Shown: piece after piece, positions 24,723 to 34,291 of the stretch | Layout of the letters: each line of letters starts with the position of its first letter | How positions within the stretch are numbered: position 1 is the stretch's first letter | From: Streptomyces sp. FIT100 | GTDB lineage: Bacteria > Actinomycetota > Actinomycetes > Streptomycetales > Streptomycetaceae | DNA: 64,000 bases | Reading direction: 5' to 3' | Assembly: GCF_024584805.1 (NCBI RefSeq) | Contig: NZ_CP075715.1 | Coordinates: 1 to 64,000, forward strand | Made by a program: the position numbers and the translations under genes | Notes under the pieces: model-generated | Told to the model about the DNA's origin: nothing | Seen by the model: only the letters and a program-made list of their open reading frames with translations | The model's database searches: none

Positions 24723-25565
24723 ATGTCCAGGACTGCCGCCGGCCGTCGCGCCCGTCGCACGCGAACGTTCGTCACGGCCGGTGCCACCGTGGCCGGGCTG
24801 CTGCTCGCCGCCGGGTGTTCGTCGGGCGGGGACGGGCCGGGAGAGGCCGCGGGCGGGGTGCCCGTGGTGGAGAAGGGGAAGCTCACCACCTGCACGCATC
24901 TGCCGTATCCGCCGTTCCAGTTCGAGCAGGGCGGCGAGGTCGTCGGGTTCGACGTGGCGCTGGTCGATCTGGTGGCGAAGAACCTCAAGGTCGAGCAGAA
25001 GATCCTCGACACGCCTTTCGAGAACTTCAAGACCGGTGCGTTCCTGAACTCCGGTGAGTGCGACCTGGCCGCCGCCGGCATGACGATCACCGACGAGCGC
25101 AAGAAGAACGTCGACTTCTCCGTCCCCTACTTCGACGCCACGCAGGCGCTGCTCGCGACGGAGAAGAGCGGCGTGACCACGCTCGCCGATGTGAAGGCGA
25201 AGAACGCGAAGCTCGGCGCGCAGGCGGAGACGACCGGCGAGAGCTACGCCACGTCGCAGGGGTTCGACCCGGTGGCGTTCGAGAGCTCGGACGCCGTGCT
25301 GAACGGGCTGCGCACCGGGCAGGTCGACGCCGTGGTGATCGACTATCCGGTGGTCCAGGGCTGGCTGAAGGACAAGGCCAACGCGGACGCGTTCGCCCTC
25401 GGCGAGAACATCGAGACGGGTGAGCAGTACGGGTTCTCGGTGAAGAAGGGGAACACGAAGCTGCTGGCCGCGATCGACAAGGCGATCAAGGACGCGAAGG
25501 CCGACGGCACGTACGACAAGCTGTACGAGCAGTGGATCGGACCGCTGCCCCAGGGACAGTCGTGA
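24723..25565 (+). CDS. Polar amino-acid ABC transporter, substrate-binding lipoprotein
   Basis: A 280-residue extracellular solute-binding protein of family 3. The lipoprotein signal is TFVTAGATVAGLLLAAGC. The mature fold opens with KLTTCTHLPYPPFQFEQGGEVVGFDVALVDLVAKNL, which is the amino-acid-binding signature region, and continues to DLAAAGMTITDERKKNVDFSVPYFDATQALL. The ATG has GGAGG upstream. It is the first gene of a three-gene transporter operon and couples to the permease by a GTGA overlap. The likely ligand is glutamine/glutamate or another polar amino acid. Confidence 0.92.
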   Translation: MSRTAAGRRARRTRTFVTAGATVAGLLLAAGCSSGGDGPGEAAGGVPVVEKGKLTTCTHLPYPPFQFEQGGEVVGFDVALVDLVAKNLKVEQKILDTPFENFKTGAFLNSGECDLAAAGMTITDERKKNVDFSVPYFDATQALLATEKSGVTTLADVKAKNAKLGAQAETTGESYATSQGFDPVAFESSDAVLNGLRTGQVDAVVIDYPVVQGWLKDKANADAFALGENIETGEQYGFSVKKGNTKLLAAIDKAIKDAKADGTYDKLYEQWIGPLPQGQS

Positions 25566-26362
25566 CCTCTCGGCTGACCAGGCGGCAGCGCCGCCGCGTC
25601 TCGCAGGGTGTGCAGTACGCCGTTTTCGTCGCGGCGGTGGTCGCGGTCGCCGTGCTCGCGGACTGGGGCCGGTTGCAGAACCAGTTCGCCCAGAAGGACC
25701 TCGCCAGTCAGCTCTTCCCCGACATCATCACGATCGCCCTGCGCAACACGGTGATCTACACCCTCTCCGGGTTCCTCTTCGGTCTGGTCCTCGGGATGGT
25801 CGTCGCCCTGATGCGGCTGTCGTCGGTCGCGCCGTACCGGTGGGTCGCGAGCGTCTACATCGAGCTCTTCCGTGGTCTGCCCGCCCTGCTGATCTTCATT
25901 TTCGTGGGTGTGGCGGTGCCGCTGGCGTTCCCGGGGGTGGAGATTCCCGGCGGGGTGTACGGGAAGGTCGCCCTCGGTCTCGGGCTGGTCGCCGCCGCGT
26001 ACATGGCGGAGACGATCAGGGCCGGTATCCAGGCCGTGCCGAAGGGGCAGATGGAGGCGGCGCGCTCGCTGGGGTTCTCCCATGCACGCGCGATGGTGTC
26101 GGTGATCATTCCGCAGGCCTTCCGGATCGTGATCCCGCCGCTGACGAACGAGCTGGTGCTGCTGTTCAAGGACTCGTCGCTGGTGCTGTTCCTCGGGGTG
26201 ACGCTGGACGAGCGGGAGCTGACCAAGTTCGGCCGGGACCTGGCGAGTCAGACCGCGAACTCGACGCCGATCCTGGTCGCCGGGTTGTGCTACCTGCTGG
26301 TGACGATTCCGCTGAGTTTCCTCGTACGCAGGCTGGAAGCCCGTACCGCGAAGGCCAAGTGA
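25562..26362 (+). CDS. Polar amino-acid ABC transporter, permease
   Basis: A 266-residue inner-membrane permease of the His/Glu/Gln family. It has several hydrophobic helices ([52 protein letters not shown]). The ABC-coupling EAA loop is [33 protein letters not shown] 25562 overlaps the binding-protein stop. Only one permease gene is present, so the channel is probably a homodimer. Confidence 0.92.
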   Translation: MTSRLTRRQRRRVSQGVQYAVFVAAVVAVAVLADWGRLQNQFAQKDLASQLFPDIITIALRNTVIYTLSGFLFGLVLGMVVALMRLSSVAPYRWVASVYIELFRGLPALLIFIFVGVAVPLAFPGVEIPGGVYGKVALGLGLVAAAYMAETIRAGIQAVPKGQMEAARSLGFSHARAMVSVIIPQAFRIVIPPLTNELVLLFKDSSLVLFLGVTLDERELTKFGRDLASQTANSTPILVAGLCYLLVTIPLSFLVRRLEARTAKAK

Positions 26363-26369
26363 GGACCGG

Positions 26370-27194
26370 ATGGCGCAGAACGAGATCGAACTCCGCGGGC
26401 TGCACAAGTCGTTCGGCGACAACGAGGTGCTGCGGGGCATCGACCTGGACGTCGCGCGCGGCGAGGTGGTGTGTGTCATCGGGCCCTCGGGTTCCGGCAA
26501 GTCGACGCTGCTGCGCTGTGTGAACCTGCTGGAGGAGCCCACGGCCGGTCGGGTGTTCGTCGGGGGTACGGAGGTCACCGATCCCGATGTCGACATCGAC
26601 GCGGTGCGGCGCCGGATCGGCATGGTCTTCCAGCAGTTCAACCTGTTCCCGCATGTGACGGTGGCCGAGAACCTCGTGCTGCCGCAGCGGCGGGTCCTGA
26701 AGCGGGACAAGGCGCGGGCGGCCGCGGTGGCGCGGGAGAACCTGGCGCGGGTCGGGCTCGTGGACAAGGCCGAGGCGTATCCCGTGCAGTTGTCGGGCGG
26801 GCAGCAGCAGCGGGTGGCGATCGCGCGGGCGCTGGCGATGGGCCCGGAGGTGATGCTGTTCGACGAGCCGACGTCGGCGCTCGACCCGGAGCTCGTCGGG
26901 GAGGTCCTGGCGGTCATGCGGGTGCTCGCGGCGGAGGGCATGACGATGATGGTCGTCACGCATGAGATGAGCTTCGCCCGTGAGGTCGCCGACCGCGTGG
27001 TGTTCATGGACGGCGGGGTGGTCGTCGAACAGGGGCCTGCCGAGCAGGTGGTGGGCGATCCGCAGCACGAGCGGACGCGGAACTTCCTGACGCGGATCCT
27101 CGACCCGGCGGCCGCGGAGGAGCCGGGTGCCGGCGAGGGCGGGAGCGCGGGCGACGGGGGCGCGGGCGGCGGGGGCGGTCCGGTCAAGGAGTGA
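26370..27194 (+). CDS. Polar amino-acid ABC transporter, ATPase
   Basis: A 274-residue ATP-binding subunit with Walker [10 protein letters not shown] (~37-45), Q-loop [11 protein letters not shown], signature LSGGQQQR, Walker [15 protein letters not shown] and the switch His in VVTHEM. The last ~30 residues are a Gly-rich tail ([15 protein letters not shown]). It starts 7 bp after the permease stop. A strong bidirectional hairpin follows immediately. Confidence 0.93.
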   Translation: MAQNEIELRGLHKSFGDNEVLRGIDLDVARGEVVCVIGPSGSGKSTLLRCVNLLEEPTAGRVFVGGTEVTDPDVDIDAVRRRIGMVFQQFNLFPHVTVAENLVLPQRRVLKRDKARAAAVARENLARVGLVDKAEAYPVQLSGGQQQRVAIARALAMGPEVMLFDEPTSALDPELVGEVLAVMRVLAAEGMTMMVVTHEMSFAREVADRVVFMDGGVVVEQGPAEQVVGDPQHERTRNFLTRILDPAAAEEPGAGEGGSAGDGGAGGGGGPVKE

Positions 27195-27197
27195 GCG

Positions 27198-27246
27198 GGG
27201 CGGGGCCGCGGTGGTTCGGCGTCGGCCGAGTGCCGCGGCCCCGCCC
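27198..27246. terminator. Strong bidirectional terminator between ATPase and SRPBCC genes
   Basis: GGGCGGGGCCGCGG (27198-27211) pairs perfectly with CCGCGGCCCCGCCC (27233-27246), a 14-bp stem. The 21-nt loop can itself form a CGGC/GCCG stem. It lies between convergent genes. Confidence 0.8.
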
Positions 27247-27265
27247 GGGACCCTCGCCGCGCCGG

Positions 27266-27997
27266 TCACTCGGTGAAGAAGGACTCCAGCCGGGTGCGCC
27301 AGGCCCGCTCGGTGCTCTCCGCGTCGGCGCCGGGGGCGAAGTCGTGGACGCTGACGCCGACCGGGGCGCCGAAGTGGTTGCGGCCGAAGATGCGGTGCAT
27401 CGCGCTCTCGGTCCGCAGGCCGATGAAGTACGGGGTGCGGTAGTCGACGACCGCTTCGACGAGTCCGGTGCCGGGCAGGTCGATCCGTACGGTCGTGCCC
27501 TCCGCGGCGCCGTCGGGCAGGCCGAGCCCGCGGCTCACGGTCTCCAGCGCGTCGGGGGCGGTGGAGGCGGCGGGGGCGTCCAGGGAGGCGTACACGACGG
27601 GGCGGCCGGCGAAGTGGGTGAGGTACTGCCGCAGGGTGTGCAGGTAGAAGTCGGTGTGCTTGTTGGCACCGTCGTACTGGTTGTCCCAGTCCTCGACGAG
27701 GATGCCGCTGTGCACGTAGCGGACCCGGCAGCCACCGCCCTGGCGGGGCTCGATGACGTGGTCGAGCTGGTTGAACGTCTGCTGGGCGATGTCCTCGACG
27801 TCCTCGGTGCGGGCGGTGAGGCGGTGCGGCGGGTCCCAGGCGGTGACGGTGCCGCCGTAGGGGGCCGCGCCGCCCTCCTTGGGCTCGTACTCCATCGGCC
27901 AGAGCCACCCGCCGGTGCCGGTGGTGATCGCGGCCCAGACCTGCTCGGGGTCGGCGTCGACGTCGAACTCGCGGACGATCTCGAATTCCTTGGACAT
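27266..27997 (-). CDS. SRPBCC (AHSA1/polyketide-cyclase-like) domain protein
   Basis: A 243-residue protein whose N-terminal ~130 residues are a START-like SRPBCC domain (FEIVREFDVDADPEQVWAAITTGTGGWLWPMEYEP … HRLTARTED). The C-terminal half is a second, less clear lobe. The family binds hydrophobic ligands. ATG 27997 with AGGAG upstream, 14 bp after the ArsR-type gene. ArsR-SRPBCC pairs are a common actinobacterial arrangement in which the regulator controls the SRPBCC gene. Confidence 0.85.
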   Translation of the reverse strand: MSKEFEIVREFDVDADPEQVWAAITTGTGGWLWPMEYEPKEGGAAPYGGTVTAWDPPHRLTARTEDVEDIAQQTFNQLDHVIEPRQGGGCRVRYVHSGILVEDWDNQYDGANKHTDFYLHTLRQYLTHFAGRPVVYASLDAPAASTAPDALETVSRGLGLPDGAAEGTTVRIDLPGTGLVEAVVDYRTPYFIGLRTESAMHRIFGRNHFGAPVGVSVHDFAPGADAESTERAWRTRLESFFTE

Positions 27998-28011
27998 GGT
28001 GGGGTGGCTCC

Positions 28012-28689
28012 TTATGCGTGCTCAGGCGCGGGGGCGGGGGCTGGCGTGGGGGTGGGGGCCGGCGTGGAGGTCGATGCGGGTGTTGTGTCGGGCGCTGCCG
28101 GGATCCGGGGTCTGACGGTGGGGTGGAGCGCGACGACGACGCGGTGCTCGCGGCCGCCTTCGGCGTGCTCGTCGTGGTACTTGGCGATGAGGGCGCTGAC
28201 GCCGCGCGTCAGTTCCTCGACGAAGGCGGCCCGGTCGGCGGCGGAGGCGAAGCGCACTTCCCCGTCGAGCGCGTAGGTCGCCAGCCGCTTGCGGGCCCTG
28301 GCCGCGCCGGTGATGAGAGTGCCGACGTCCCGCACGAGGCGGGCGGCGACGGCGAGCAGCCAGCGGGCGGAGAGCTGGTCGCGGAAGCGGTCGGGGTCGG
28401 GCTGCACGGCGGCGAGGGCGAGGGGTGAGATCACGTACGAGGCGGCGGTGGCCCGCATGAGCCGCTCGGTGACGTTTCCCTTGCGGCGCTCACCGGCCAG
28501 CTCGACCAGGCCGTGCCGCTCCAGTGCCTTGAGGTGGTAGTTCACCTTCTGGCGGGGCAGCCCGACACGGCCGGCGAGCATGGCCGCCGACGCGGGCCCT
28601 GCCGCCAGCTCGGCGAGCAGTCTGGCCCGCATCGGGTCCAGTGACACCGCTGCGGCCGACGGGTCCTCGATCACGGTCACGTCCAGCAT
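28012..28689 (-). CDS. ArsR-type winged-helix transcriptional regulator
   Basis: A 225-residue regulator with an N-terminal winged helix (MRARLLAELAAGPASAAMLAGRVGLPRQKVNYHLKALERHGLVELAGERRKGN). A ~120-residue helical region follows, with a Pro/Thr-rich low-complexity tail (…TPAPTPTPAPAPAPEHA). It lies upstream of and in the same operon as the SRPBCC gene. A near-palindrome GAAAACGTTTC (~28707-28717) in the divergent gap may be its operator. Confidence 0.85.
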   Translation of the reverse strand: MLDVTVIEDPSAAAVSLDPMRARLLAELAAGPASAAMLAGRVGLPRQKVNYHLKALERHGLVELAGERRKGNVTERLMRATAASYVISPLALAAVQPDPDRFRDQLSARWLLAVAARLVRDVGTLITGAARARKRLATYALDGEVRFASAADRAAFVEELTRGVSALIAKYHDEHAEGGREHRVVVALHPTVRPRIPAAPDTTPASTSTPAPTPTPAPAPAPEHA

Positions 28690-28922
28690 GGCCCCACCTT
28701 CTCACCGAAAACGTTTCTTGTCCAGAATCATCTTCCTGTCGGTGCGTGATCTCGCGGGCGCGAGTGCTGTGAGTGAGCGCCAGCACCAGGGCCAGGGCGA
28801 AGGGCGGCGCCGGGTACCGGGGCGGGTGTCGCGTCGGGCAGAGTGGGCGTGGACATGCCGTGCGCACGGTGTGCGACGAACGCCGGCCGCACGGGCGGCG
28901 GTTCACTTCGGGAGGCATCGGG

Positions 28923-30332
28923 ATGACCGCAGGAGCCACTGTTCCCGGACGGGACGCCACCGGGTCGGCGCGGGCGGCGGTGCCGGGCGTCGTGGCCGGG
29001 CCGCGGCGGTTGCCGGGGCTGGGGCATCTGCCCGCGTTCGCGCGCGACCCGCTCGCCTTCTTCGAGCGGTTGCGGGACCGCGGCGATGTCGTGGAGTGGC
29101 GGCTCGGGCCGCAGCGCGCGCTGTTCGTGTCGCGTCCCGAGCACATCGGCGAGCTGCTGACCGGTATCGAGACCACCTTCCGCCATCCCGAGCTCGGGTG
29201 GGCGTTCGAGCTCGTCCTCGGGGACGGTGTGGTGACGTCGGAGGGCCCTGCGTGGCGGCGCAAGCGGGCGCTGGTGCAGCCCGCGGTGCGGCCGCGCCAG
29301 GTGCGGTCGTACGCGCGCACGATGGCGGAGTGCGCCGCCGCGCTGGCGCAGGCGTGGCGGCCCGGGCAGGAGATCGACGTGCGCCGCGAGATGCTGGCGC
29401 TCACCCAACGGATCGCGGTGCGGACGCTGTTCGGATCCGACACGGCCGGGCGTGAGGACGTCATCGGTTCCGCCATGGATGTGGCGCAGCAGGCGATCGG
29501 GGACGAGTTCCGGGGCCTCACGCTGTTCCTTCCGCCCTGGGTGCCCACGCCCGGCCGCCGCAGGCTGCGCAGGGCCGTCGAGGTGATCGACGCGGAGGTG
29601 GGGCGGGTGACCGGGGAGCGGCGGCGAGCGGGCGGGGAGCGGGACGATCTGCTCAGCCGGCTGCTGGCGGCGCGGGACGAGGAGGGGCTGCCACTGTCGG
29701 ACCGGGAGGTCCGCGACGAGGCGGTGACGCTCTACATCGGGGGCCATGAGACGACGGGGACGACGCTCACCTGGGCCTGGTACCTGCTGTCGCGCAGTCC
29801 CGGGGCCCGTGCGCGGCTCGGTGAGGAGCTGGCGGAGGTGCTCGGGGGCCGTACGCCGGACTTCGACGATCTGCGCCGCCTTCCCTACACCGAGCAGGTG
29901 GTGAAGGAGACGCTGCGGCTGTTCCCTCCGGTGTGGCTGATGACGGGCATCGCGAAGGAGGGCTCCACGGTGGGCGGCCTGCCGGTCCCTGAGGGGACGG
30001 TGGTGTGGTCCAGCCAGTGGAGCGCGCACCGGGATCCGCGCTGGTTCCCGGAGCCGTTGGCGTTCCGGCCGGAGCGGTGGGAGGCGGGCGCGGAGCCGGT
30101 CGCGCCGGACCACGCCTGGTTCCCGTTCGGCGGCGGGGCGCGGGCCTGTCTGGGGGCGCGGTTCGCGATGGTGGAGGCGGTGCTGGTGCTGGCGACACTG
30201 GCGCAGCGCTTCCATGTCGACGCGGGAGCGGGCGAGGTGCCGCCGAGGACGGGGCTGACGCTCCAGCCGGGCGCTCCGGTGCGGGCGACTCTGCGGCCCG
30301 CCGGTGCCGGTGGAGTTACCGTGGCTCCATGA
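28923..30332 (+). CDS. Cytochrome P450
   Basis: A 469-residue P450. The I-helix oxygen-activation motif is IGGHETTGTT (~272-281), the ExxR motif is KETLR (~327-331), and the heme-ligand loop is FPFGGGARACLGARFA (Cys ~409). The eukaryote-like length and the GGHETT motif resemble the bacterial group that includes pentalenene oxygenases and CYP102-like catalytic domains. ATG 28923 follows GGGAGG. Its last bases overlap the next gene (ATGA), so the two are translationally coupled. No ferredoxin gene is adjacent. The substrate is unknown; geosmin synthase is 8 kb away and does not need a P450. Confidence 0.9.
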   Translation: MTAGATVPGRDATGSARAAVPGVVAGPRRLPGLGHLPAFARDPLAFFERLRDRGDVVEWRLGPQRALFVSRPEHIGELLTGIETTFRHPELGWAFELVLGDGVVTSEGPAWRRKRALVQPAVRPRQVRSYARTMAECAAALAQAWRPGQEIDVRREMLALTQRIAVRTLFGSDTAGREDVIGSAMDVAQQAIGDEFRGLTLFLPPWVPTPGRRRLRRAVEVIDAEVGRVTGERRRAGGERDDLLSRLLAARDEEGLPLSDREVRDEAVTLYIGGHETTGTTLTWAWYLLSRSPGARARLGEELAEVLGGRTPDFDDLRRLPYTEQVVKETLRLFPPVWLMTGIAKEGSTVGGLPVPEGTVVWSSQWSAHRDPRWFPEPLAFRPERWEAGAEPVAPDHAWFPFGGGARACLGARFAMVEAVLVLATLAQRFHVDAGAGEVPPRTGLTLQPGAPVRATLRPAGAGGVTVAP

Positions 30333-30802
30333 GCGAACGTGATGCGGGACAGACGGCAGGGCAGGGTCCGGATTCCGTGGAGATCAGCCCTTCGGGCTGG
30401 GTGGCCCAGCAGGCCCGGCTGTACGAGGAGTCGGGCGGTACGAAGGGGGCGACGATGCACGGCGCCCCGTGTCTGCTGCTGGACTACCAGGGCCGGCGAT
30501 CGGGCACCTGGCGCCGTACCGTCCTCATCTACGGCCGGGACGGCGACGACTACCTGATCGTGGGGTCGAACGGCGGCGCCGCCCGGCATCCGCTGTGGTA
30601 CCTCAATCTGCAGGACGAGCCGGACGTCTGGCTGCGCGTCGGCGAGGAGCGATTCCCCGCGCGTGCCGAGACGTTGTCGCCGCAGGAGAAGGCGCGGGTG
30701 TGGCCGCATCTGGTCGGGGTGTTCGGTCCGTACGCCGACTACCAGGCGCGCACGGAGCGGGATATTCCGGTGGTGCGGCTGACCCGGACCGCGAAGGACT
30801 GA
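30329..30802 (+). CDS. Deazaflavin (F420)-dependent nitroreductase family protein
   Basis: A 157-residue split-β-barrel protein of the Ddn/DUF385 family (MHGAPCLLLDYQGRRSGTWRRTVLIYGRDGDDYLIVGSNGGAARHPLWYLNLQDEPDVWLRVG). Members use F420H2 to reduce quinones, nitro compounds or unsaturated ketones. It overlaps the P450 by 4 nt, which suggests a shared oxidation/reduction sequence on one substrate; that is inference. Confidence 0.88.
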   Translation: MSERDAGQTAGQGPDSVEISPSGWVAQQARLYEESGGTKGATMHGAPCLLLDYQGRRSGTWRRTVLIYGRDGDDYLIVGSNGGAARHPLWYLNLQDEPDVWLRVGEERFPARAETLSPQEKARVWPHLVGVFGPYADYQARTERDIPVVRLTRTAKD

Positions 30803-30897
30803 CGGCCGTCCCCGTCACGGAAGTTGACCGTGGGACCGGTGACGCACGGGATGCGGAATCGTTGGGGTTCTGCGGGACCGGTTCACCCGTAAAGCCT

Positions 30898-30928
30898 TTG
30901 ACATATGCCAGAAGCACCACCGTATCGA
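30898..30928 (+). promoter_or_regulatory. Candidate promoter of the PP2C gene
   Basis: TTGACA (30898-30903) is followed 19 bp later by TATCGA. It lies ~100 bp upstream of the phosphatase start in an intergenic region. The spacing is slightly long. Confidence 0.3.
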
Positions 30929-31028
30929 GTGTTGCCAAATCCCTTACGCGTCCTCCCTCGCTGTGCAACAGTCGTAACCGGTCCTTATCCCAGACTTGGC
31001 CGTGACGCGCCTGCCATCGGAGTACGAC

Positions 31029-32507
31029 ATGCCGTCCCATCTCTTCGCGGACCGTCCCGCCCCTCAGCCGCCCCGGCGCGGCACGGTGGACGAGCTCATC
31101 TCGCAGACCCGCCGCCTGCGCGGCGACGTGGACGCGGTGCGGCGGGACGCGGTCGTGGGCGAGGACGACCCGCACACACGTTGGCAGCGCGCGCTGTGCG
31201 ATCTGGCGGTGCATCACCTCGACGACCTGGGTGCGCACTTGGGCCAGTTGAAGGAGGGCCTGCCCGCCCTGCCGGACGCCCCCGAGGGCGCGGAGCACCT
31301 GGCCGAGGACCAGGAGCAGGAGCAGGACCATGACGAGGGTCCGTACGGGTACGAGGACGCGGCGCCGCAGGCCGGTTCGCTGCTCAGCCGGGTCGGCAGC
31401 GCGGAGTGGAATCTGCTGACCGACGCGGTCAGTTGGTCGGACGAGCTCTTCCAGATCTTCGGCCGGCAGCCGGGGAGCGGCCCCATGTCGCTCGACGAGC
31501 TGCCGTCCATGGTGTTCGCCGAGGACCAGGGCCTGCTCCAGGAGCTGGTGACGGACTGTCTGATCGACGGGAAGCCGATCGACAGCGAGTTCCGTATCGT
31601 CCGTACGGACGGCCGGGTCCGTACGCTCCATATGATGGGTGAGCCGGTGCTCGACTCCGAGGGCTGCACCGCCTCGATGTGGGCGGTTTTACGGGACGTC
31701 AGCGAGCTGCGCCGGACGCAGCGCGCGGTCCGCGAGTCCCGTGACACGCTCGCCCGCCGGCAGCACATCGACCGCACGGAGCGCCGGATCGCGGTGGAGC
31801 TCCAGGAGTCGGTGCTGCCGCCGTGGCGCGGTTCGCTCTCGCTCCCGCAGGACGGGCCCACGGCGCTCGATCTGGCGGGCCACTATCTTCCCTCGTCGAG
31901 CAGCGCGCTGATCGGCGGCGACTGGTTCGATGCGCTGGAACTGCCCGACGGGGGCTCGCTGTTGAGCGTCGGTGACCTCACCGGGCATGGGGTGACCGCC
32001 ACTTCGACGATGGCGATGCTGCTCGGCGCGCTGCGTGGGATGGCCGTGGCCGGGATCCGGCCGGGCGAGCTCATGGGCCATCTCAACCAGCTGCTGGACT
32101 CCTCGGCGCAGCCCGCCCTCGGCAGTGCGGTGTGCTGCCGCTACGACGCCGCGACGCGCACGCTCGCCTGGGCGCAGGCGGGACACCCCGCCCCGCTGCT
32201 GTTCCGCGACGGGACGGGGCGCGCGCTGACTCCGCCGGAGGGTGTGCTGCTCGGGGCGACACCCGGAGCGGTGTACGAGCAGGCCGAGGTGCGGCTGCTT
32301 CCCGGCGATCTGCTGGTGCTGCACACGGACGGGCTGACCCGGGGCGCCGATGTGCGCGACGGGTCGGGAGTGGACCGTCTGCTCGCCCTCGCCCCCCGCT
32401 TCGCCGTCTCCCGCTGTGCACAGGAGTGCGTGCGGACGATCGTCGAGGAGTTCGGCGAGAGCGAGCGCGAGGACGACGCCTGCGTGATGGTCGCCAGGAT
32501 CGGCTAG
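31029..32507 (+). CDS. PAS-PP2C (SpoIIE-type) phosphatase
   Basis: A 492-residue protein. The N-terminal charged helical region (~1-110) includes an acidic EDQEQEQDHDEG stretch. A PAS fold spans ~120-235 (AEWNLLTDAVSWSDELFQIFG … FRIVRTDGRVRTLHMMGEPV). The PP2C/SpoIIE phosphatase spans ~270-490, with GGDWFDALEL, VGDLTGHGVTATSTMAML and HTDGLTRGADV. It has no HATPase module, unlike the 19570 protein. ATG 31029 has CGGAG upstream; GTG 30996 is an alternative. Its TAG stop lies within the CTAG of the downstream MITE. Confidence 0.88.
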   Translation: MPSHLFADRPAPQPPRRGTVDELISQTRRLRGDVDAVRRDAVVGEDDPHTRWQRALCDLAVHHLDDLGAHLGQLKEGLPALPDAPEGAEHLAEDQEQEQDHDEGPYGYEDAAPQAGSLLSRVGSAEWNLLTDAVSWSDELFQIFGRQPGSGPMSLDELPSMVFAEDQGLLQELVTDCLIDGKPIDSEFRIVRTDGRVRTLHMMGEPVLDSEGCTASMWAVLRDVSELRRTQRAVRESRDTLARRQHIDRTERRIAVELQESVLPPWRGSLSLPQDGPTALDLAGHYLPSSSSALIGGDWFDALELPDGGSLLSVGDLTGHGVTATSTMAMLLGALRGMAVAGIRPGELMGHLNQLLDSSAQPALGSAVCCRYDAATRTLAWAQAGHPAPLLFRDGTGRALTPPEGVLLGATPGAVYEQAEVRLLPGDLLVLHTDGLTRGADVRDGSGVDRLLALAPRFAVSRCAQECVRTIVEEFGESEREDDACVMVARIG

Positions 32508-32681
32508 GGCGTGTTGCGAAAGTAGCGTCGTCCGCCCGTAGGGCGGGTGCGGCGGCGTCTGGTGCGTGCGATCGCAAGGCGGAGGAAGGAGAGCGCAGCG
32601 GGCTGCGCCGACGACCGACAACGCCGCGAGCGTGCGTGCCAGACGCCGCCGCGCAGACGGGACTTTCGCAACACGCCCTAG
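32504..32681. mobile_element. MITE copy 2 (178 bp with CTAG ends), abutting the PP2C stop codon
   Basis: The ends are CTAGGGCGTGTTGCGAAAGT and its reverse complement; the interior is an imperfect inverted repeat related to copy 1 (18159-18339). It has CTAG at both ends. The first CTAG contains the TAG stop of the upstream PP2C gene, so the element inserted exactly at the stop. It may also act as a hairpin terminator for the gene. Confidence 0.85.
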
Positions 32682-32797
32682 CGATCGGACTGCCGTACGC
32701 GCGACGAGGCACGGCGGTCACGGTCGTGCGCCGGTGCGCAGCGTGGCGTACAGTCGCCGCTGGGCAGGGGGTAGTCGGCCCGGGGTAGGGGCGGCCC

Positions 32798-34291
32798 TCA
32801 GATCTCCATGCCTCTGGCCCGCTTGGACGGGCTGTTGGGCAGGGCAAGCTGGATCTCCTCGCGCAGGTCCTGGATCTTCGCGTACCCGCCGTACTCTCCG
32901 GTGAGCCGGTACATCTGCCGCAGCCGGTCCCAGGTGCGATGGGACGAGGTCTCCCCCATCGACACCAGAGCCAGCCGGGCGTACCGGTCGGCCTGCTCCG
33001 GGTCGTCGGCGATGAAGCAGGCCGATGCGAGCGAGATGTAGTCGAAGATCTTGGACCGCTGGCGGCCTCCCTCGCGCAGCTCCAGGGCCTGCTTGGCGTG
33101 GCGCTGGGCGGTGGTCGCGGCGTCGGGCTCGTGCTCGGCCAGGGTGCGGAAGGCGAGGGCCTGCATCCCGTGCAGATCGGCCTCGTCGAACATCTGCATC
33201 CAACTCGGCGGCGGCACATCGCCCTTGTCGGAGACGAAGAGCTCCTCGGCCTCGCCGAGCGTGCGGCGCATGGCCTGGCCCTTGCCCATGGACGCCTGTG
33301 CCCATGCCTCGATGGTGCGCAGCATCGCGTGCGTACGCGGCAGGGTCTGCTCGCCCGAGCCGGACTTGGCGAGCTTCATCAGATCGAGGGCGTCGTCCGG
33401 GCGGCCCAGGTGAACCATCTGGCGGGCGGCCCGGGAGAGCGCTTCGCCGGCGCGGGGGCGGTCGCCGCCCTCACGGGCCGCGTGCGCGGCGATGACGAAG
33501 TACTTCTGGGCGGTGGGTTCGAGGCCGACGTCGTGGGACATCCAGCCGGCGAGCACGGCGAGGTTGGCGGCGACGCCCCACAGGCGCCGCTGGAGGTGGT
33601 CGGGGTGGCGGTAGGCGAGCATGCCGCCCACTTCGTTGAGCTGGCCCACGACGGCCTTGCGCTGGAGGCCGCCGCCGCGGGCGGCGTCCCAGGCGCGGAA
33701 CACTTCGACGGAGCGCTCCAGCGCCTCGATCTCCTGCGACCCGATGGGGGCGGCCTCGTAGCGGTCGTACCCAGCGGGGTCGGCGTGCAGGGGATCGTCG
33801 AAGCGGGGGGCGTCGTCGTGGAGTGCGGGGTCGGTGTGGAGCCAGTCGTGCATGGCGCTGCTGAGTGCGGAGCCGGCGGCGAGCGCGGCGCCCGCGCCCA
33901 CCAGGCCGCGTCGGTTGAGCATGAGGTCCATTCCCGTGAATTCGGTGAGGACCGCCGCCGTACGTTCGGGCGCCCATGGCAGGCCGTCAGGGTTCTGCGT
34001 GGTGCTGACGTCCTGCCGTTTCCCGGTGCGTTTCTGCCGTACGAAACCCAGGTCCTCGATGGTCACGACACGGCCGAGGCGCTCGGTGAACAGAGCTGCC
34101 AGCACCTTGGGCACCGGTTCGCGCGGGGTCTCCCCCATGTCGATCCAGCGCCGCACCCGCGAGGTGTCGGTCGCCAGCTGCGGGTGGCCCATGGCCGCCG
34201 CCTGCCGGTTCACGAGCCTCGCGAGTTCGCCCTTGGACCAGCCGGCGAGGCCGAACAGGTCGGAAAGGCGGGTGTTGGGTTCTCCGGTCAC
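32798..34291 (-). CDS. NsdA-like transcriptional regulator with TPR region
   Basis: A 497-residue protein strongly reminiscent of NsdA, a negative regulator of development and antibiotic production in Streptomyces. The N-terminal ~90 residues are a helix-turn-helix region (TRLSDLFGLAGWSKGELARLVNRQAAAMGHPQLATDTSRVRRWIDMGETPREPVPKVLAALFTERLG). The remainder is α-helical with TPR-like repeats (~200-490). The start is GTG 34291 with GGGGG upstream. Streptomyces genomes carry several NsdA-like paralogues, so this need not be NsdA itself. Confidence 0.82.
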   Translation of the reverse strand: MTGEPNTRLSDLFGLAGWSKGELARLVNRQAAAMGHPQLATDTSRVRRWIDMGETPREPVPKVLAALFTERLGRVVTIEDLGFVRQKRTGKRQDVSTTQNPDGLPWAPERTAAVLTEFTGMDLMLNRRGLVGAGAALAAGSALSSAMHDWLHTDPALHDDAPRFDDPLHADPAGYDRYEAAPIGSQEIEALERSVEVFRAWDAARGGGLQRKAVVGQLNEVGGMLAYRHPDHLQRRLWGVAANLAVLAGWMSHDVGLEPTAQKYFVIAAHAAREGGDRPRAGEALSRAARQMVHLGRPDDALDLMKLAKSGSGEQTLPRTHAMLRTIEAWAQASMGKGQAMRRTLGEAEELFVSDKGDVPPPSWMQMFDEADLHGMQALAFRTLAEHEPDAATTAQRHAKQALELREGGRQRSKIFDYISLASACFIADDPEQADRYARLALVSMGETSSHRTWDRLRQMYRLTGEYGGYAKIQDLREEIQLALPNSPSKRARGMEI

